Shown here: piece after piece, positions 6,566 to 8,440 of the stretch
Numbering within the stretch: the first letter of the stretch is position 1
How the letters are laid out: each line of letters starts with the position of its first letter
From: an uncultured Oscillibacter sp.
GTDB taxonomy: Bacteria > Bacillota > Clostridia > Oscillospirales > Oscillospiraceae
Direction of reading: 5' to 3'
Length of the DNA: 8,440 nucleotides
Assembly (NCBI GenBank): GCA_948435975.1
Contig: CAOJHG010000070.1
Span: 1-8,440 of the forward strand
Notes under the pieces: generated by a model
Databases searched by the model: none
Told to the model about the DNA's origin: nothing
The model's input: the letters and a program-made list of their open reading frames with translations, nothing else
Translations under genes and position numbers: made by a program

Positions 6566-6684
6566 GGCCACTTCCCCTTCCATCCTAAATGGACCGCCTC
6601 AGACATGCTTGAAATACGGCGAAGCGTCCGGCGGCGAAATCTCCTTCTCCCCCGGGTGGCCGGCCATACCTCAAATCCGCTTTC

Positions 6685-6713
6685 ATCATATCACAGCTCC
6701 CCTTTTCATTCAA
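6685..6713 (-). promoter_or_regulatory. Promoter of the methyltransferase gene
   Basis: On the minus strand TTGAAT (6708-6713) and TATGAT (6685-6690) are separated by exactly 17 bp. Transcription would start near 6678, leaving an untranslated leader of about 113 nt. Confidence 0.65.
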
Positions 6714-6735
6714 TTTTATTTCAAAGAATCTCTGG

Positions 6736-6766
6736 AATTTCCATCGAAAGCCCAGGCAACGGGCGG
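6736..6766 (+). repeat. Direct repeat copy 1 (partner at 6862-6890)
   Basis: The core GCCCAGGCAACGGGCGG (6750-6766) matches 6874-6890 at 16 of 17 positions. Similarity extends upstream through AATTTCCATCG (6736-6746) against AATTTCTATATCG (6862-6874), with small indels. Each core can form a small GCCC/GGGC hairpin. Copy 1 is not followed by a ribosome binding site or gene. Confidence 0.6.
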
Positions 6767-6819
6767 GTCTCCGTCTCTTTCGAAACTGCGAAAGGGTCCA
6801 TATTTTTTCATCTTACCTC

Positions 6820-6848
6820 TTGACAGAAACTTATGTTCGAGTTACAAT
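6820..6848 (+). promoter_or_regulatory. Promoter of the small membrane protein / radical SAM operon
   Basis: A perfect TTGACA (6820-6825) and TACAAT (6843-6848) are separated by 17 bp. Transcription would start near 6855, giving a leader of about 50 nt. Such a near-consensus promoter is overlapped by dyad elements (6826-6868), as expected for a repressed, inducible operon. Confidence 0.82.
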
Positions 6849-6868
6849 AATAATCGAACAAAATTTCT
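6826..6868 (+). promoter_or_regulatory. Candidate SOS-box-like operator pair
   Basis: Two imperfect copies of the Bacillus-type LexA box (CGAAC-N4-GTTCG) are visible. GAAACTTATGTTCG (6826-6839) lies in the promoter spacer and CGAACAAAATTTCT (6855-6868) lies at the transcription start; each keeps 8 of the 10 conserved positions. Their good half-sites also form the larger dyad TGTTCGA-N13-TCGAACA (6834-6860) centred on the -10 element. LexA is a good candidate; another dimeric repressor recognising the larger dyad is the alternative. Confidence 0.5.
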
Positions 6869-6890
6869 ATATCGCCCAAGCAACGGGCGG
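6862..6890 (+). repeat. Direct repeat copy 2, in the leader of the operon
   Basis: This is the partner of 6736-6766. The CGCCC-aagcaac-GGGCG hairpin (about 6873-6889) ends just before the AAGGAGG ribosome binding site (6892-6898), so it could influence translation of the small membrane protein. Confidence 0.6.
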
Positions 6891-6906
6891 CAAGGAGGTT
6901 TTTCCT

Positions 6907-7110
6907 ATGACCGGTTGGACGCTCTTCCTCATCATCGTTGGCGTGGCCTTTCTCACCGCGCAGCTCTTCCGCCTTATCGACCTGATCGAACGGCCTTCCC
7001 ATCGCTCCGCACTGTGCCGGAAGGCTTTGCCCGCAGCCTGGAGCCTTCTGGTCCGGACCGCTCTGTGCCGCCGTTTTGGTGAAGCATCGTGGATGTTCTG
7101 GAGAAGCTGA
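6907..7110 (+). CDS. Small single-span membrane protein, unknown function
   Basis: The 67-residue product has an ideal ribosome binding site (AAGGAGG at 6892-6898, 8 nt before ATG) and directly follows the inducible-looking promoter. Residues 3-21 (GWTLFLIIVGVAFLTAQLF) form one transmembrane helix, followed by a positively charged, amphipathic tail with two RT/CR-rich segments (RLIDLIERPSHR and later LCRKALPAAWSLLVRTALCRR). The N-terminus is therefore probably outside and the tail in the cytosol. Its end overlaps the radical SAM gene by 22 nt, so the two are translationally coupled. I recognise no family. Small SOS-induced membrane proteins such as YneA and SidA block division, so that role is a reasonable guess from context only. 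The tail composition is unusual enough that the natural protein could be conserved mainly in its first 35 residues. Confidence 0.7.
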   Translation: MTGWTLFLIIVGVAFLTAQLFRLIDLIERPSHRSALCRKALPAAWSLLVRTALCRRFGEASWMFWRS

Positions 7111-8363
7111 CCATCCTCGCGGACGCCGCCAAATACGACGCCGCCTGCACCTCCAGCGGCGGAACCCGAAGGGCGAAGCCCGGCTGCCTCGGCAACACCT
7201 CCTCCGCCCTGGCGGGCTGCTGCCACAGCTTTTCCGCCGATGGCCGTTGCGTCACACTGCTGAAGGTCCTCCTGACCAACCGCTGCGTCTACGACTGCAA
7301 ATACTGCGTCAACCGCCGGAGCAACGACACGAAGCGGGCAGCCTTCACTCCGGAGGAACTGGCGGATTTGACCATTCAATTTTACCGCCGGAATTACATT
7401 GAGGGACTCTTCCTCTCCTCCGGCGTCTTCCGGAACCCGGACTACACCACGGAGCTCATGATCCGGGTCCTGGCCCTCCTCCGGGAGCGGTACCGCTTCA
7501 ACGGCTATATCCACGCCAAGGCCATCCCCGGCACGTCGCCGGAGCTGGTGGAGCGGCTGGGCCTCCTGGCGGACCGGCTCAGCGTAAACATCGAGCTCCC
7601 CTCGGAGGCAGGGCTGAAAACTCTGGCCCCGGACAAAACGAAAGGAGCCATCCTGGCCCCCATGCGGCAGATTCAAACCCGAAACCGGCAGAGCCGGGAG
7701 GAGCTGGTCAAATTTCGCCACGCCCCCCGCTTCGCTCCCGCCGGGCAAAGCACTCAGCTCATCATAGGCGCCACCCGGGACACGGACTTCCACATCCTCC
7801 GCTTGACCCAAGGCCTCTATGATCGCTACCGTCTAAAACGTGTGTTCTATTCCGCCTACGTTCCGGTGGTGGAGCACGCCCTCCTCCCCGCCAGGGATGT
7901 AAAGCCGCCCCTGCTGCGGGAGCACCGGCTCTATCAGGCGGACTGGCTGCTGCGGTTTTATGGTTTCCGGGCGGAGGAGCTGCTGGACGAGGGGCATCAG
8001 GACTTCGACACCCGGGTAGACCCGAAATGCAGCTGGGCCCTATCCCACCTGGACGTTTTTCCGGTGGAGGTCAATACCGCCGCCTACGAGATGTTGCTGC
8101 GCGTCCCCGGCGTGGGGGTTACCTCCGCCCGGCGGATTGTCCGCGCCCGGAGAGTGGGGCCTCTCCACATGGATAACCTGAAAAAACTGGGTGTGGTGAT
8201 GAAACGGGCCCAATATTTCCTCACCGCCTCCGGAAAAATGGCAGAGGGCCTGCGCTTCACGCCGGACGGCATCCTCCGGGGGCTGATCGCCGCGGAGCGG
8301 CCCTTGCTGCCTCAGGAGGAGCCGGTTCAGCTGTCCCTGTTCGACGTAATGGAAACGGCCTAA
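7089..8363 (+). CDS. Radical SAM protein of the putative DNA modification/repair type (UDG-linked family)
   Basis: The 424-residue protein starts MDVLEKLTILADAAKYDAAC and carries a Cys-rich lead (C20, C33, C44, C45, C54) ending in CCHSFSADGRCVTLLKVLLT. This is followed by the radical SAM cluster motif C66-x3-C70-x2-C73 (CVYDCKYC) and the core FYRRNYIEGLFLSSGVFRNP. This order matches the family annotated 'putative DNA modification/repair radical SAM protein', usually encoded next to a uracil-DNA-glycosylase-like protein. Residues 336-354 (LLRVPGVGVTSARRIVRARR) look like a helix-hairpin-helix DNA-binding element, and Q414-F418 (QLSLF) matches the sliding-clamp binding consensus. The chemistry is not known. 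The start is GTG 7089: a TGA at 7080 closes the frame upstream, there is no nearby ATG, and the ribosome binding site is weak, consistent with coupling to the overlapping upstream gene. Confidence 0.9.
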   Translation: MDVLEKLTILADAAKYDAACTSSGGTRRAKPGCLGNTSSALAGCCHSFSADGRCVTLLKVLLTNRCVYDCKYCVNRRSNDTKRAAFTPEELADLTIQFYRRNYIEGLFLSSGVFRNPDYTTELMIRVLALLRERYRFNGYIHAKAIPGTSPELVERLGLLADRLSVNIELPSEAGLKTLAPDKTKGAILAPMRQIQTRNRQSREELVKFRHAPRFAPAGQSTQLIIGATRDTDFHILRLTQGLYDRYRLKRVFYSAYVPVVEHALLPARDVKPPLLREHRLYQADWLLRFYGFRAEELLDEGHQDFDTRVDPKCSWALSHLDVFPVEVNTAAYEMLLRVPGVGVTSARRIVRARRVGPLHMDNLKKLGVVMKRAQYFLTASGKMAEGLRFTPDGILRGLIAAERPLLPQEEPVQLSLFDVMETA

Positions 8364-8380
8364 GAAAAGGAGCGCTCTTG

Positions 8381-8440
8381 ATGATGCAGCTTTACTCCTG
8401 CACCGGCTGGGAAGTTTATGGGATTCTCCTTCCAAAAAAG
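8381..8440 (+). CDS. Start of a third operon gene, unidentified (runs off the window)
   Basis: AAGGAG (8367-8372) lies 8 nt before an ATG at 8381, and a second ATG follows at 8384. The frame stays open to the window edge for 20 codons (MMQLYSCTGWEVYGILLPKK). It begins 17 nt after the radical SAM stop codon, so it belongs to the same transcript. The usual partner of this radical SAM family is a UDG-fold 'DNA metabolism' protein, but these residues do not resemble the start I would expect for it. Too little is visible to assign a family. Confidence 0.6.
   Translation, partial: MMQLYSCTGWEVYGILLPKK

Noticed and set aside
6599..6667. 22-residue open frame in the methyltransferase leader
   Set aside because: The GAGG in front of it is only about 1 nt from the ATG, and there is no recognisable peptide; kept only as a note in the leader finding.
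6777..6808. CTTTCG/CGAAAG hairpin followed by a T-run, as a plus-strand terminator
   Set aside because: The stem has only 6 bp, the six T begin 8 nt after it, and no plus-strand gene reads into it.
6867..7811. 314-codon open frame on the minus strand
   Set aside because: It lies antisense to the radical SAM gene and the small membrane protein, is low-complexity (Gly/Ala/Val/Glu rich) and shows no family motif; it is a by-product of high GC.
1..8440. CRISPR array, insertion sequence, transposase, integrase or phage genes
   Set aside because: No regularly spaced repeats, no transposase or integrase motifs and no terminal inverted repeats with target duplication were seen.

Overview
The window looks like a chromosomal segment from a GC-rich anaerobic Firmicute, probably a gut Oscillospiraceae-type clostridium. 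The reasons are strong AAGGAGG-type ribosome binding sites, near-consensus sigma-A promoters (several with an extended TGn -10), an anaerobic-type cobalamin gene, a two-domain ArAE/FUSC protein, a WYL regulator and a radical SAM repair-type protein of a kind common in clostridia. The genus cannot be fixed from the sequence alone.

Left part (1-2600): the 5' end of cbiL (cobalamin biosynthesis, minus strand) with its own promoter; then an aromatic-acid-exporter-type membrane protein on the minus strand with a promoter and a clear rho-independent terminator; then a decayed plus-strand M20 amidohydrolase gene that keeps its promoter but has a nonsense codon, frameshifts and a large internal deletion.

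Middle (2600-4300): a membrane-anchored GH25 lysozyme-type protein (minus), a 49-nt near-perfect palindrome, a truncated SLH (S-layer homology) remnant, and a tRNA-Pro(UGG) gene with encoded CCA, a terminator and a likely promoter. The SLH debris lies just beyond the 3' end of the tRNA, which suggests past deletion or recombination there.

Right part (4300-8440): a WYL-family regulator reading in frame into a zinc-ribbon domain that still has its own Shine-Dalgarno and ATG; a convergent class I SAM methyltransferase; and a divergent plus-strand operon. That operon has a strong promoter overlapped by two SOS-box-like elements. It encodes a 67-aa single-span membrane protein overlapping a radical SAM protein of the 'putative DNA modification/repair' type, and then the start of a third gene. 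The radical SAM protein has a Cx3Cx2C cluster motif, a helix-hairpin-helix-like segment and a C-terminal QLSLF that matches the DnaN clamp-binding consensus. This operon is the best candidate here for an undescribed damage-inducible system.
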